Positions 51,391-62,499 of a stretch of 64,000 nt of DNA are shown here, in pieces. The notes under the pieces are model-generated. The model was not told the origin of the DNA, searched no databases, and was given only the letters and a program-made list of their open reading frames with translations. Numbering within the stretch: position 1 is the first letter of the stretch; every line of letters begins with the position of its first letter. Source of the stretch: JAKAIY01 sp963809385 (GTDB taxonomy: Bacteria > Chloroflexota > Ktedonobacteria > Ktedonobacterales > JADMIN01); the NCBI GenBank assembly GCA_963809385.1, contig CAWEJL010000007.1, positions 124,001-188,000 of the forward strand. Direction: 5' to 3'. Made by a program: the position numbers and the translations under genes.

Positions 51391-51819
51391 CTATGGAATG
51401 TAGCGCATGATGTCGAGCGGGATCAGAGCTGGTACTGGTGAGTGACTGAAATCACTGATGTTGCGGGTTATGATGAAGTCGAGCTGCAAGGCCTGCGCGC
51501 AACTGATCTGTACATTGTCCTCGAAGTCGTTGCCCGTCAGCGACCGCGCTTCTCGAAGTGTCTGGTCAGTGACAGCGATGATGCCAAACGCGTCCAGGAT
51601 TCGATCTACATCGGCGAACGCTCGCGTGATGCTCGTAAGGCGGCGACCGATATAGAACACATCGGTGAGCGCAGAGGCTGGCATATAGGCGATCAACGCG
51701 CCAGCCATTCGCGCGCCCCAAAGTGGGGTCGCCTCGTCGGACCAGGGTTTCCGGTCGAGGAGCCAATCGAGCGCGACATTCGTGTCAATGAGGACACGCA
51801 GCGGTTGCGCATCAGGCAT
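51391..51819 (-). CDS. vapC: PIN-domain toxin (VapC-like)
   Basis: 142 residues. The PIN acidic residues are in VLIDTNVALDWLLDRKPW (first D), LTDVFYIGRR, LTGNDFEDNVQISCAQA and FIITRNISDF. VapC toxins are RNases that stop translation. The reading frame starts inside the end of the antitoxin gene (8-bp overlap), the usual order antitoxin-toxin. The family is VapC-like, though the subtype cannot be fixed. The pair sits between two 25-bp direct repeats. Confidence 0.85.
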   Translation of the reverse strand: MPDAQPLRVLIDTNVALDWLLDRKPWSDEATPLWGARMAGALIAYMPASALTDVFYIGRRLTSITRAFADVDRILDAFGIIAVTDQTLREARSLTGNDFEDNVQISCAQALQLDFIITRNISDFSHSPVPALIPLDIMRYIP

Positions 51820-52054
51820 CGTGCCGCTCCATGAGCAGGCGCTCGATATCCTCGTCTGTTGGCGCTGGTTGGCCCGGAGTCGCGAACAGGCCGCGCAATT
51901 CGTCGGATGAGATGTATGGGCGCCCGGTCTTCGGATCAATCGTATCCTGGCCGTTGTCCATCAAAATCATGCGCGCCAGCCACTCCCGACGCTCGCGGGG
52001 CCAGTCGCGTACCGCGCGCAGAATAGTCTCTTGATCGAGCGCAGGCTCAGCCAT
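51812..52054 (-). CDS. Small antitoxin-like protein
   Basis: 80 residues: LDQETILRAVRDWPRERREWLARMILMD, then DPKTGRPYISSDELRGLFATPG and an acidic C-terminus (PTDEDIERLLMERHDA). Antitoxins that accompany PIN toxins often have a DNA-binding N-terminus and such an acidic tail. The protein family is not recognised for certain. It overlaps the toxin gene by 8 bp, and the toxin's start codon lies within its last codons. Confidence 0.8.
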   Translation of the reverse strand: MAEPALDQETILRAVRDWPRERREWLARMILMDNGQDTIDPKTGRPYISSDELRGLFATPGQPAPTDEDIERLLMERHDA

Positions 52055-52145
52055 ATTTTCTTCACATCCCTTTCGTCTCAGACGCCGGATTGCCTCTGCA
52101 TTGTACCCATTTCTTCATACAACAGGCGCCAGGACATTCACTCGG

Positions 52146-52170
52146 CCGCGCCCGGCTGGGTTGGGCGCGG
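52146..52170. repeat. 25-bp direct repeat, right copy
   Basis: Same sequence and orientation as 51324-51348 with one difference. The distance between copies is 822 bp, just enough to hold the toxin-antitoxin pair. The 90 bp between this copy and the antitoxin start are low in GC. Confidence 0.85.
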
Positions 52171-52184
52171 CGCGAAATCATGCC

Positions 52185-53018
52185 CTACTCGAACCGCGCG
52201 CGTACGAAGTCGAGGGTGTGGCGGATGATCTCATGTGTGCGGGCATCGTCGTTGCGGGTATCAAACCCGTGATAGCCCGCGGGATGGTTGAGCGCGTCTA
52301 GTGGCATGTTCGCCGCCAGCGCCGCCAGCATGAAGGCGTCGAGGCCTGCGTTCAGCCCTGGATGATCCTGTCCCGCCCGCGCTACCAGCATCGGCGTCGC
52401 GATAGTGTGCGCTCGTTCCACGGCGGCGACCGGCGAAAACCGGCTGAGTGTCTCGATGCTGATATCCTCCGCCGCCCCTTCCTCCGACGCGAGCGGGCGG
52501 AGATCCATCACCGCGTAGTAGGCCACGAGGCAGCGCACGTACGCTGGCCGCTCGCGTAGCGCGCTGGCCAGGAACGGCCCTCCGCCGGAGATCGCCCAGA
52601 GGCACAGACGATCCGCATCCACCCCCAATTCCTCCGCATGCGCGCGCACGTAGGCGACCGCCGCGGCGATGTCGCCTTCCGCCTGTCCGAGCGCGTCGAA
52701 GCCGTAGAAGCGGTGCGTGAACGTGACGCCAATCCAGCCAGAGGCCGCCGCCAGCGCGCCGTAGCCGCGAAAGACACCCCACTCCGCCGGCGCCAGCGGC
52801 AATTCTGGCGCTATGGGGCCGCCGTGGATGAACACGACTGCTGGCCGCCGCTCGCCCGCGCGCAGGTCCGGCGGCGCGTACACGTCCATCCGTAGGTCGC
52901 CCTCCGGCGTGGCCCGGTATACGATGCCCCGCCGCGCCGTCACGGTATCCATTCCTGGCGCGCGGTACACCAGCGGCGCCCGCAGCGCCGCCAGCATATC
53001 ATCCTGCTCGTTCGCCAC
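52185..53018 (-). CDS. Alpha/beta hydrolase (esterase-like)
   Basis: About 277 residues. The oxyanion motif is VVFIHGGPIAPE, the nucleophile motif is LWAISGGGPFLAS with the Ser in ISGGG, an Asp lies in the RAGQDHPGLN loop and the His in NHPAGYHGFD. The N-terminus (GDLRMDVYAPPDL) is that of esterases of the BD-FAE or dienelactone hydrolase type. The substrate is unknown. The GTG at 53018 is chosen because GAGGAGC stands just upstream. Confidence 0.85.
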   Translation of the reverse strand: MANEQDDMLAALRAPLVYRAPGMDTVTARRGIVYRATPEGDLRMDVYAPPDLRAGERRPAVVFIHGGPIAPELPLAPAEWGVFRGYGALAAASGWIGVTFTHRFYGFDALGQAEGDIAAAVAYVRAHAEELGVDADRLCLWAISGGGPFLASALRERPAYVRCLVAYYAVMDLRPLASEEGAAEDISIETLSRFSPVAAVERAHTIATPMLVARAGQDHPGLNAGLDAFMLAALAANMPLDALNHPAGYHGFDTRNDDARTHEIIRHTLDFVRARFE

Positions 53019-53044
53019 GTCTCTGCTCCTCATCCAGTTCGCGT

Positions 53045-53148
53045 CCCCGCCCGCGCAGGCGGGCTCCGCGGCCGCCATGCAAGCGTAGCGAAGCCCTCGT
53101 GCGGGTTCGGGGCTCCCGCACGGGGCCCTTAGACGCGGATTCATCCGC
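53045..53148. repeat. GC-rich inverted repeats before the hydrolase
   Basis: CCCGCC-cgcgca-GGCGGG, CTCGTGCGGG with CCCGCACGGG, and the hairpin GCGGA-TTCA-TCCGC (53135-53148). They resemble the interspersed repeat with longer arms. They lie between the hydrolase 5' end and the clpC terminator. Confidence 0.6.
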
Positions 53149-53170
53149 CAAGGATTCCGCCCACAACGCA

Positions 53171-53211
53171 AAGAAAGCGGGCGCCGGAGACTCATCGCCT
53201 CTGGCGCCCGC
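53171..53211 (-). terminator. Terminator after clpC
   Basis: GCGGGCGCC pairs with GGCGCCCGC around an inner GAG/CTC pairing. On the minus strand TTTCTTTGCG follows. It is 30 bp past the clpC stop. Confidence 0.8.
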
Positions 53212-53243
53212 CTGGTGGGGTCGCGTTGACCCCGAATGTTTCG

Positions 53244-55769
<2,526 letters not shown>

Positions 55770-56480
55770 CTGATATCCCCCCTTTCACGGTAGAGGGTGG
55801 AACCGAGCCTCTCCGCTACAGGCAATCCTGCTCCCATGATACGTCATCCGCTTAGGGAGCGTCAAGAACAGAGACCGCGCGAAGCCGCATGGGAAGCGGA
55901 TTCGCGGGCGCTCCGCCCGATACGTGGCGCTGTAGCGTCGCCGGCCCGGCGACTCTCCACGTGGAAAGGTTCCCCCGCTCTCGTGATCAGCCGGAATGCG
56001 GCGCCCCGCTGGGCCGGCTGGCCTGATGGCGATGAATGCCGTCTAAATAGTCACACGCTGATGTGTCTGTGCGCGACCTCGCCCGAATGGAGCAGCGGCG
56101 CCGCATGTGGAAGACGCTCCCACTGGCGCGCTTGCGAGGTTGCGGTTGTTTCGCTCAGGCCGTCGCCCGCCCTACATCATGTAATGGTATCTGTCGCGCC
56201 ACAGCGCGCCCACACCGGCGCACATAATCGGGCGTGTCATCGCCCGGTGGCGTCCACTCCCCAAGAGGCGCGCGGCGCCCCTGCCGCCCGTTCCTGGTTA
56301 TCTGTCCCGCCCATCCGCACAATCGCGTGGACTCTGGTACTGATAAGTGTACCGCATTCTAGCCCGCACGTTCACCCCAGCCAAGTCTTCCGGGACAAAC
56401 AGATAGGGCAGGCCGCGAAGACCTGCCCATCTGTCGGATACGCGTTTGGGGAGGCGCCTCCCCTGGCTCGCATCTCGCCG
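55770..56480. other. Gene-free stretch between clpC and gltA
   Basis: About 700 bp. I see the clpC leader (GGGGGGATATCAG before the GTG), no member of the hairpin repeats, no ORF that looks coding, and the gltA terminator hairpin near 56400. No CIRCE or other heat-shock operator was found. Confidence 0.5.
56399..56434 (-). terminator. Terminator after citrate synthase
   Basis: ACAGAT and GGGCAGG pair with CCTGCCC and ATCTGT with one bulged base and a 9-nt loop. TTTGTCC follows on the minus strand. It is 47 bp past the stop. Confidence 0.65.
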
Positions 56481-57611
56481 CTAGCTGATCGTGGCCAGCC
56501 CGCGCGCCTCGATCGGCGTGAACTTCAGCCCCTGCGGCCCAACATACTCGGACTGCGGGCGAATCAGGCGGTTGCCCACCATCTGCTCCAGCACATGCGC
56601 CGACCATCCGGCCACACGGCTGACGCCGAAGGTGGCGGGGTAGAGGTCGCGCGGCAGGCCGACCGAGTTGAGCACCGCCGCCGAGTAGAACTCGACGTTG
56701 GTGTAGAGCCGCTGGTCGGGCTTGCGGCGGTTGAGCTCCTGGATGGCGTAGTCCTCGGTCCCCTTGGCCAGCGCGAAGAACTCGGGGGTCGAGGCGTGCT
56801 GCGCCATGTCGCGCAGGATCTCGGCGCGTGGGTCGGTGGTCTTGTAGACGCGGTGTCCGAAGCCCATCAGCTTCTGGTGCGTGTTGAGGGCGTTGTCAAT
56901 CCACGGGCGGATGTTCTCCACCGTGCCGATGGCCTCCAGCATGTCCATCACCAGCTCGGGCGCGCCGCCATGCAGCGGCCCCTTCAGCGCGCCGATCGCT
57001 CCGACCACCGCCGAGCCGAGGTCCGACTCGGTGGAGGCGATGACGCGCGCGGTGAAGGTCGAGGCGTTCATGCCGTGGTCCGCCAGCAGCACGAGGTAGG
57101 TGTCGAGGCTGTGGACGTGGTTCTCCGGCGGGACCTCGCCAGTAAGCATGTAGAGGTAGTTGGCCGCGTGGCCGAGGTCTTCGCGCGGGGCGATCGGCTC
57201 CAGCCCGCTGCGCAGGCGGTGGAAGGCGGCGACGATGGTGGGGAAGCGCGCCGTCAGCGCGATCGCCTGATCCACCGTTGGCGCGTCCTTGATTCCGAGC
57301 AGCGCCGCCGTGAGCGAGACCTCGGTGCGCAGCGCGTCCATCGGGTTGACGCTCTTCGTGAGCAGCCGCAGGCCCGCGCCGCCATCGGGCAGCGCGCGCT
57401 GCGCGCGCATCGCCGCGCTGAGCTCACTCAGCTCAGCGCGCGTGGGCAGCGCGCCCTTCCAGAGCAGGTGGCACACCTCTTCGAAGGTCGCCTTGCCCGC
57501 AAGCTCACCAATCTCATAGCCGCGATAGACCAGCCGCCCTTCTTCGCCGAAGACATGGCTGATATGTGTCTGAGCGACAACGATGCCATCGAGCCCCTTT
57601 GCCGTGGTCAT
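56481..57611 (-). CDS. gltA: Citrate synthase
   Basis: About 376 residues. Family motifs: KGLDGIVVAQTHISHVFGEEGRLVYRGYEI, NVEFYSAAVLNSVGLPRDLYPA, GALKGPLHGGAPELVMDML with the active His in GPLHGGA, and MGFGHRVYKTTDPRAEIL with the second His, plus the late Asp/Arg regions. It is the short form without an N-terminal allosteric domain, as in Gram-positive and Chloroflexota enzymes. It makes citrate from oxaloacetate and acetyl-CoA. The ATG has AAGAGGAG upstream. Tandem 10-bp repeats (TTGATTTGTA/C) lie about 190 bp upstream and may bind a regulator. Confidence 0.96.
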   Translation of the reverse strand: MTTAKGLDGIVVAQTHISHVFGEEGRLVYRGYEIGELAGKATFEEVCHLLWKGALPTRAELSELSAAMRAQRALPDGGAGLRLLTKSVNPMDALRTEVSLTAALLGIKDAPTVDQAIALTARFPTIVAAFHRLRSGLEPIAPREDLGHAANYLYMLTGEVPPENHVHSLDTYLVLLADHGMNASTFTARVIASTESDLGSAVVGAIGALKGPLHGGAPELVMDMLEAIGTVENIRPWIDNALNTHQKLMGFGHRVYKTTDPRAEILRDMAQHASTPEFFALAKGTEDYAIQELNRRKPDQRLYTNVEFYSAAVLNSVGLPRDLYPATFGVSRVAGWSAHVLEQMVGNRLIRPQSEYVGPQGLKFTPIEARGLATIS

Positions 57612-58171
57612 AATGCTGTACTCCTCTTGACTGTGATATGACTGTGACTTTGTCTGCCGCCACTCCCCGCGTGCGGGTACTCGGGGCTTCCACGCGCCGC
57701 TTGCTATGGCGTCAAGTCCCATCGCAACGGTGTTAGCTGGTTGCGCGTCATCTGCGACGCCTCGCCAGTCCGCCTGTCCGTTTACACAAATGATAGTTGA
57801 TTTGTATTGATTTGTCCAGCCCATTTTTGACCAATTTGGGTACCGCTTGCGCGCTTGCGCGGCGCCCGGTCGTTCAGCGTGGATGGCGCAAGAGCGCGCG
57901 GGGAGAATTGAGGAGTAATGAGGCGTCTCGTGTGGGGATGACGGTCGCCGTCATGTATGCTTGCCGCTGCTCGCGCTCGCGCTGCGGGCACGCTCGTCGC
58001 ATGCGCTCGCGTGTGGTGTGAGGTGGCGCTCGCTGGCGCGCGCGTATCATCCAGCCCGCCGCGCTCCAGCGGACGTTGACCATCACCGGGCGCGGCTTCC
58101 ATCTCGCCTGGCAGGCGCCCGGCTTCTCTAGCGCGCTGATCGCCGTGTATACGCCAGATGGCGCGGCGGCG
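57612..58171. other. Upstream region of gltA, including a tandem 10-bp repeat
   Basis: TTGATTTGTA at 57797-57806 and TTGATTTGTC at 57807-57816 stand in tandem, so that equivalent bases face the same side of the helix, as in sites for a dimeric regulator. The rest is GC-rich without a gene. The sensor kinase gene ends at 58172. Confidence 0.45.
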
Positions 58172-60895
58172 TCACGCGCGTTCGGCGTCCGCGCTCTCGT
58201 CGGTGGCCGCTTCGATATCGCTATGGTTGGCGCGGGGGATGGAGAAGGTGAAGACGCTGCCGTGGCCCACTTCGCTCTCGACCCAGATGTCGCCGCCGTG
58301 GTTGCGGACGATCTCCCGGCTGATGAAGAGGCCCAGCCCCAGACCGACGCCGGAGCCTGACTGCACCTGCACGCCGGGGGCGCGGTAGAAGCGCTGGAAG
58401 AGCCGCCGCCGCTCGTCGGGCGGCAGCCCCGGCCCGTGGTCCTCCACCGAGACGAGGTACTGTTCGCCCGCCTCGCGCACGCGCAGGCTGACAGGCATGT
58501 TCGACGGGGAGTACTTGAGCGCGTTGGAGAGCAGGTTGACGACGACCTGACGCAGCCGCTCAATATCGGCGTGGACGGGCAGTGATTCGCGGTCGGGCAG
58601 GCTGATGTGGATGGGGCGCTGGCTGGTGATCTCCTGCTCGCTGACGGCGTCGCGGCAGATGGCTCCCAGATCACAGACCGTCAGCGTCAGCGTCAGCTTG
58701 CCCTCCTGGATGCGTGAGACATCCAGCAGGTCGTTGATCAGCCGCTCCATGCGGACGATGGCGGTGGTCATGCGCTCCGCTTGCTCCTGTGCGCGCTGCT
58801 CGTTGCTGGCGCGCATCCGGCGGGCGAGCATCTGCGAGAGAATCTTGAGCGTCGTGAGCGGCGTTTTCAGCTCGTGCGAGACGATCCCCAGGAACTCGTC
58901 CTTCTGCCGCTCGATCTCATTGATTCCCGTGATGTCCATCAGCACGCATACCGCGCCGATCACCTGGCCGCGCCCGTCGCGCATGGGCGTGCAGCGCGCG
59001 AGCGTGGGGATGTCGAGGCCGCTGTCGAAGCGATGGACGTTGACGCGCCGCTCCACGGCTTTGTTGCGCGTGCGGGCGATGGTCAGCGGCTCGTCTTCGG
59101 GCGGGATGAAGATTCCGCGCTCATCGCGCAGCTCGTAGGCGGAGCCTTGTTGTTTCCGGGAAGGGATGGCGCCGGTCTCGTTGAGGCCGAGCATGTGTAA
59201 GCCGTAGGTGTTGATGCGCAGGAAGTGGCCGGAGGCGTCGGTGACGTAGATGCCGGCATCGGTGGAGTCGAAGATGGTGTCGAGCTGGATGGCGCTCTCA
59301 CTGACGCGCCGCAGGGCTTGCTCTAGATCCGCGTAGAGCCGGGCAATCTCCATGCCGACCGCCGCACGGCCCGCCAGCCCCTGAAGCAGTGTCCGGTCCT
59401 CCGGCGCAAGCCGCTGCTGGGTCCCTTCGATGAGGTAGAGCGCCCCCAGGGGGTGACCGTGCGCCTCGACGGGAATCCTGGTGATTTCTACGGATTCGCC
59501 CCCCGCTGGTCCGCCTTCTCCGCCCGCCGCTTCCGCGCTGGCGCTCTCGATTACGCGGAGCGGCTCGAAGCTCTCGATCTCCAGGGGCAGCCGCTGGAGC
59601 GCGCGCGCTACCGCCGCCTGGCCGGGATCGCTGACGCCGCCCGTCTCATCCGCTGGGCCGCTGGTCACCACGCGGCGGATGGCGCCGTCGTCCTCCACTA
59701 GATAGAGCGCGCAGGCGCTGGCGAAGGCTGGGGTGACGAACGAGACCAGCCGCGTGGCGATCTCCTTGTGGTCCAGCGGCCCCACTAACGCCTCACTCGC
59801 TTCGGCCAGAAGAACCAGCCGCCGCCGCGCCATCGCCGCCTCCGCGCGCGCGCGGGCTTCGGCCTCGCGCGCCCTCGCGCCCTCGACGGCCAGCGCGATC
59901 CGCGCGCCCGCCACGCGCGCCAGCCGGATGTCATCGATCGTGAAGTGGTCCAGATCGCGCGCGCCCAGATAGAGCAGCCCGATCACCTGGTCCTCGACGA
60001 TCAGCGGCGTCAGCAGCATGGAGTGGACAGTCATACTCGCTAGCAGCGGCTCCGGGAAGAGACCGCTCTCCCGCAGCAGCTCGCCCGCCCCGTTCACAAC
60101 CACAGGCTCGCGCGAGGCCATCGCGCCCTGGAGCACATCCGCATCCAACGGGACATGCACAGCGCTGGCGAATTCGCGCCCCGCGCCCGCACCCGCGGCC
60201 ATCTCCAGCGCGTCGCCTTCATTGTTGACCAAAAAGACCCCAACGTTCTCCAGATCGAGCGCGGGGCGGATGCGGTTGAGCATCGCTTCGATCAGGTCAT
60301 TGGCGGGCAGGCGCATCAGCGTCACGTCAGTGACCGCCTCGATCACCTCGACCCAGCGCCCAGCCGCCGCGCGCTCCGCCTCGCGGGCCTGGCGGTCGCG
60401 TGCGGCGTCCTCTGGGCGCGTTAGGGGGGTCATGAGCAGGATGGAGCCGCCAGGCTCGCTCCCGCCCGCCAGCGGCTCCAGCGCGCAGCGCGCCTCGAAG
60501 ACCCCGCCATCGCTGCGGCGCCACTGGCACATGTTGACGCGCTCGCTGGGCGCCGACAGCCCGTGGCTCACACCGTCCGCGTTCCGCGCGCCATCCTTGG
60601 TCGGGGGCATCGCCGTGATCTGGCGGAACGCGTCAATCCGCTTGCCCAGGAGCTCGGCCTCTGAGCGACCGAGCAGCGCGCGCAGCGCGGGGTTGGCGTA
60701 CCAGATGCGGCCATCAGCGGTCAGGAGGCAGACACCATCACTCATCCGGCTGGCCAGCGCGGCCAGCGAATCCGGGCCGATCATTTGGGAGGTCAGCGGT
60801 ATGTACTCCGCGTTGACCCCGTGGGCAGCGCCAGTCACCCCGTCGTCAAGGTGTTGACGGGGCGGTATTTGGCTGGGATCGGTTGGTGATTTCAT
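58172..60895 (-). CDS. Large sensor histidine kinase with PAS and GAF domains
   Basis: About 907 residues. PAS (about 45-150) with SDGVCLLTADGRIWYANPALRALLG, GAF (about 175-330) with DLENVGVFLVNNEG and TVHSMLLTPLIVEDQVIGLLYLG, a second GAF (about 365-540), a second PAS (about 550-680) with DSTDAGIYVTDASGHFLRIN, then HisKA with H in FLGIVSHELKTPLTTL and HATPase with NLLSNALKYSPSN, DHGPGLPPDERRRLFQRFYR and GVGLGLGLFISREIVRNHGG. There is no membrane helix, so it is soluble. It presumably senses small ligands or redox state. No response regulator adjoins it. Confidence 0.93.
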   Translation of the reverse strand: MKSPTDPSQIPPRQHLDDGVTGAAHGVNAEYIPLTSQMIGPDSLAALASRMSDGVCLLTADGRIWYANPALRALLGRSEAELLGKRIDAFRQITAMPPTKDGARNADGVSHGLSAPSERVNMCQWRRSDGGVFEARCALEPLAGGSEPGGSILLMTPLTRPEDAARDRQAREAERAAAGRWVEVIEAVTDVTLMRLPANDLIEAMLNRIRPALDLENVGVFLVNNEGDALEMAAGAGAGREFASAVHVPLDADVLQGAMASREPVVVNGAGELLRESGLFPEPLLASMTVHSMLLTPLIVEDQVIGLLYLGARDLDHFTIDDIRLARVAGARIALAVEGARAREAEARARAEAAMARRRLVLLAEASEALVGPLDHKEIATRLVSFVTPAFASACALYLVEDDGAIRRVVTSGPADETGGVSDPGQAAVARALQRLPLEIESFEPLRVIESASAEAAGGEGGPAGGESVEITRIPVEAHGHPLGALYLIEGTQQRLAPEDRTLLQGLAGRAAVGMEIARLYADLEQALRRVSESAIQLDTIFDSTDAGIYVTDASGHFLRINTYGLHMLGLNETGAIPSRKQQGSAYELRDERGIFIPPEDEPLTIARTRNKAVERRVNVHRFDSGLDIPTLARCTPMRDGRGQVIGAVCVLMDITGINEIERQKDEFLGIVSHELKTPLTTLKILSQMLARRMRASNEQRAQEQAERMTTAIVRMERLINDLLDVSRIQEGKLTLTLTVCDLGAICRDAVSEQEITSQRPIHISLPDRESLPVHADIERLRQVVVNLLSNALKYSPSNMPVSLRVREAGEQYLVSVEDHGPGLPPDERRRLFQRFYRAPGVQVQSGSGVGLGLGLFISREIVRNHGGDIWVESEVGHGSVFTFSIPRANHSDIEAATDESADAERA

Positions 60896-61012
60896 CGCGT
60901 CTGCGCCTATCCAGAGGGGAGCTATCCAAGAGGCTCGTGGCGCGCGGCCCATCTCAGAGACAGGCGCCACTTCACACTCTATACTACGCGGCGAGAGATT
61001 TCACGGTTGATT

Positions 61013-62134
61013 TCATGGTTCGGGCGCGAGCCGCCGCGAGCCGCCCGTCTCGCCCAGTGGCGGCTCGCCGGGCGCCGCGAGCCGCCCCCCGGCGGCGCGG
61101 CGCAGGCGGTCCCATAGGGCCAGCCCCAGCCCGGCGCGGGGGTAGGTGTGCGTCAGCAGCGGGTCGCTGCCCCGCTCATCCAGCCAGCGCAGCCCGGCGT
61201 AGAGCAGGCGCGCGGCCTCCGCCGGGTCGTCCGCCGGGCCGAGCCGCGCCACGACCACCCCCAGCGCCTCCAGCGCGGGCGCCTCCTCATCGGGGGCCAG
61301 CGCCCCAACCGGCGCGCCCGCCGCCAGCGCCGCGCGCGCCGCCGCCAGCACCGCCGCCGCGCCCGGCGCGCCGGTCGCGTCGTAGACTACCAGCCGCGCG
61401 CGCGGGGCGTAGTGGCGCTCCATCTGGCCGGGCGCGCGCTGGACCGCATCCGTGGCGCCGCTCACGCCGCCGCTCTCGCCCGGCCCCAGTGTCTCAGGCA
61501 GGATCGCGCGCAACTGCTCCAGCGTGACCGCGCCGGGACGCAGCAGGCGCGGCGGCGTCGTGGTCAGGTCCAGCACGGAGCTTTCGACGCCGACGCCGCA
61601 GGGGCCGCCATCCAGCACGCAATCTATGCGCCCATTCAGGTCTTCGAGCACATGCGCCGCCGTGGTTGGGCTGGTGCGCATGAAGCGGTTGGCGCTCGGC
61701 GCGGCGACGGGGACGCCCGCCGCGCGCAGCAGCGCGCACGCCACCGGGTGCGACGGCGCGCGCACGCCGACGGTATCGCCGCCCGCCGCGACCACTGACG
61801 GGATGCGCGCCGCGCGTGGCAGCACCAGCGTCAGCGGCCCCGGCCAGAAGCGCCGCGCCAGCTCCCACGCGACGGGTGGGATGTCGCGCGCGACGCCGTC
61901 CAACTCCGCCGCGCCGGTGATGTGGACGATGAGCGGGTCACTGTGCGGGCGCTCCTTGGCGGCGAAGATGCGCTCGACCGCCGCGGCGTTGGTGGCGTCG
62001 GCGCCCAGGCCGTAGACCGTCTCCGTGGGGAAGGCGACCAGCTTGCCCGCGCGCAGCAGCGCCGCGGCCTGGGCGATGCGCTCCGCCGGCTCGCCCTCCG
62101 GCGAAACCCTCAGTATCAGCGTCTGGCGCTCCAT
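61013..62134 (-). CDS. ywlC: Threonylcarbamoyl-AMP synthase (Sua5/YwlC)
   Basis: About 373 residues. The YrdC domain (1-200) has LRAGKLVAFPTETVYGLGADATN, IFAAKERPHSDPLIVHI, RRFWPGPLTLVLPR, GVPVAAPSANRFMRTSPTTA and GVESSVLDLT. The C-terminal Sua5 domain (about 240-340) includes APGQMERHYAPRARLVV. The enzyme makes TC-AMP for the t6A modification at position 37 of tRNAs that read ANN codons, including tRNA-Ile. The ATG at 62134 or 62137 fits; the longer frame upstream lacks motifs. The long Sua5 form is usual in Gram-positive bacteria and archaea. Confidence 0.95.
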   Translation of the reverse strand: MERQTLILRVSPEGEPAERIAQAAALLRAGKLVAFPTETVYGLGADATNAAAVERIFAAKERPHSDPLIVHITGAAELDGVARDIPPVAWELARRFWPGPLTLVLPRAARIPSVVAAGGDTVGVRAPSHPVACALLRAAGVPVAAPSANRFMRTSPTTAAHVLEDLNGRIDCVLDGGPCGVGVESSVLDLTTTPPRLLRPGAVTLEQLRAILPETLGPGESGGVSGATDAVQRAPGQMERHYAPRARLVVYDATGAPGAAAVLAAARAALAAGAPVGALAPDEEAPALEALGVVVARLGPADDPAEAARLLYAGLRWLDERGSDPLLTHTYPRAGLGLALWDRLRRAAGGRLAAPGEPPLGETGGSRRLAPEP

Positions 62135-62499
62135 CATGCCATGCTCCCCAGCCTCACCGGCGCTCCGCGCTGCCACGCCACTCGCGGAGCGGTTGCGCAT
62201 AGCGCCCGTACGGCGCAACCCATTCTATACTTTTGCCCGTGCTTGCTCGTTAGTACCAGTGTGGCGCCCCGCGCCAGCCTAAGAGGCTCCGCACGTCGCA
62301 CACTACAGGAATGGGCGCCAGCCGGTCGCCCGTTGCCGCAAGCGGTCCGGTGGGTGTATAGTAGTGCGCGATTGCTGAAAAAACCCACTTCAACCGAACG
62401 ATTACTCACACGATATAACAACGCTGGAGCGCGCGTCAGGCTCCTCATCACCAGAGGCGGGATGAGGATGACGCGTCCGCGCCGGCGAGGGAGAGAGCG
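62135..62499. other. Divergent intergenic region between ywlC and the PP2C gene
   Basis: GGTTGCGC at 62191-62198 and GCGCAACC at 62213-62220 form an 8-bp stem with a 14-nt loop. The part before the PP2C gene is AT-richer and includes CACGATATAACAACG, a possible -10 region. No gene is seen. Confidence 0.45.
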
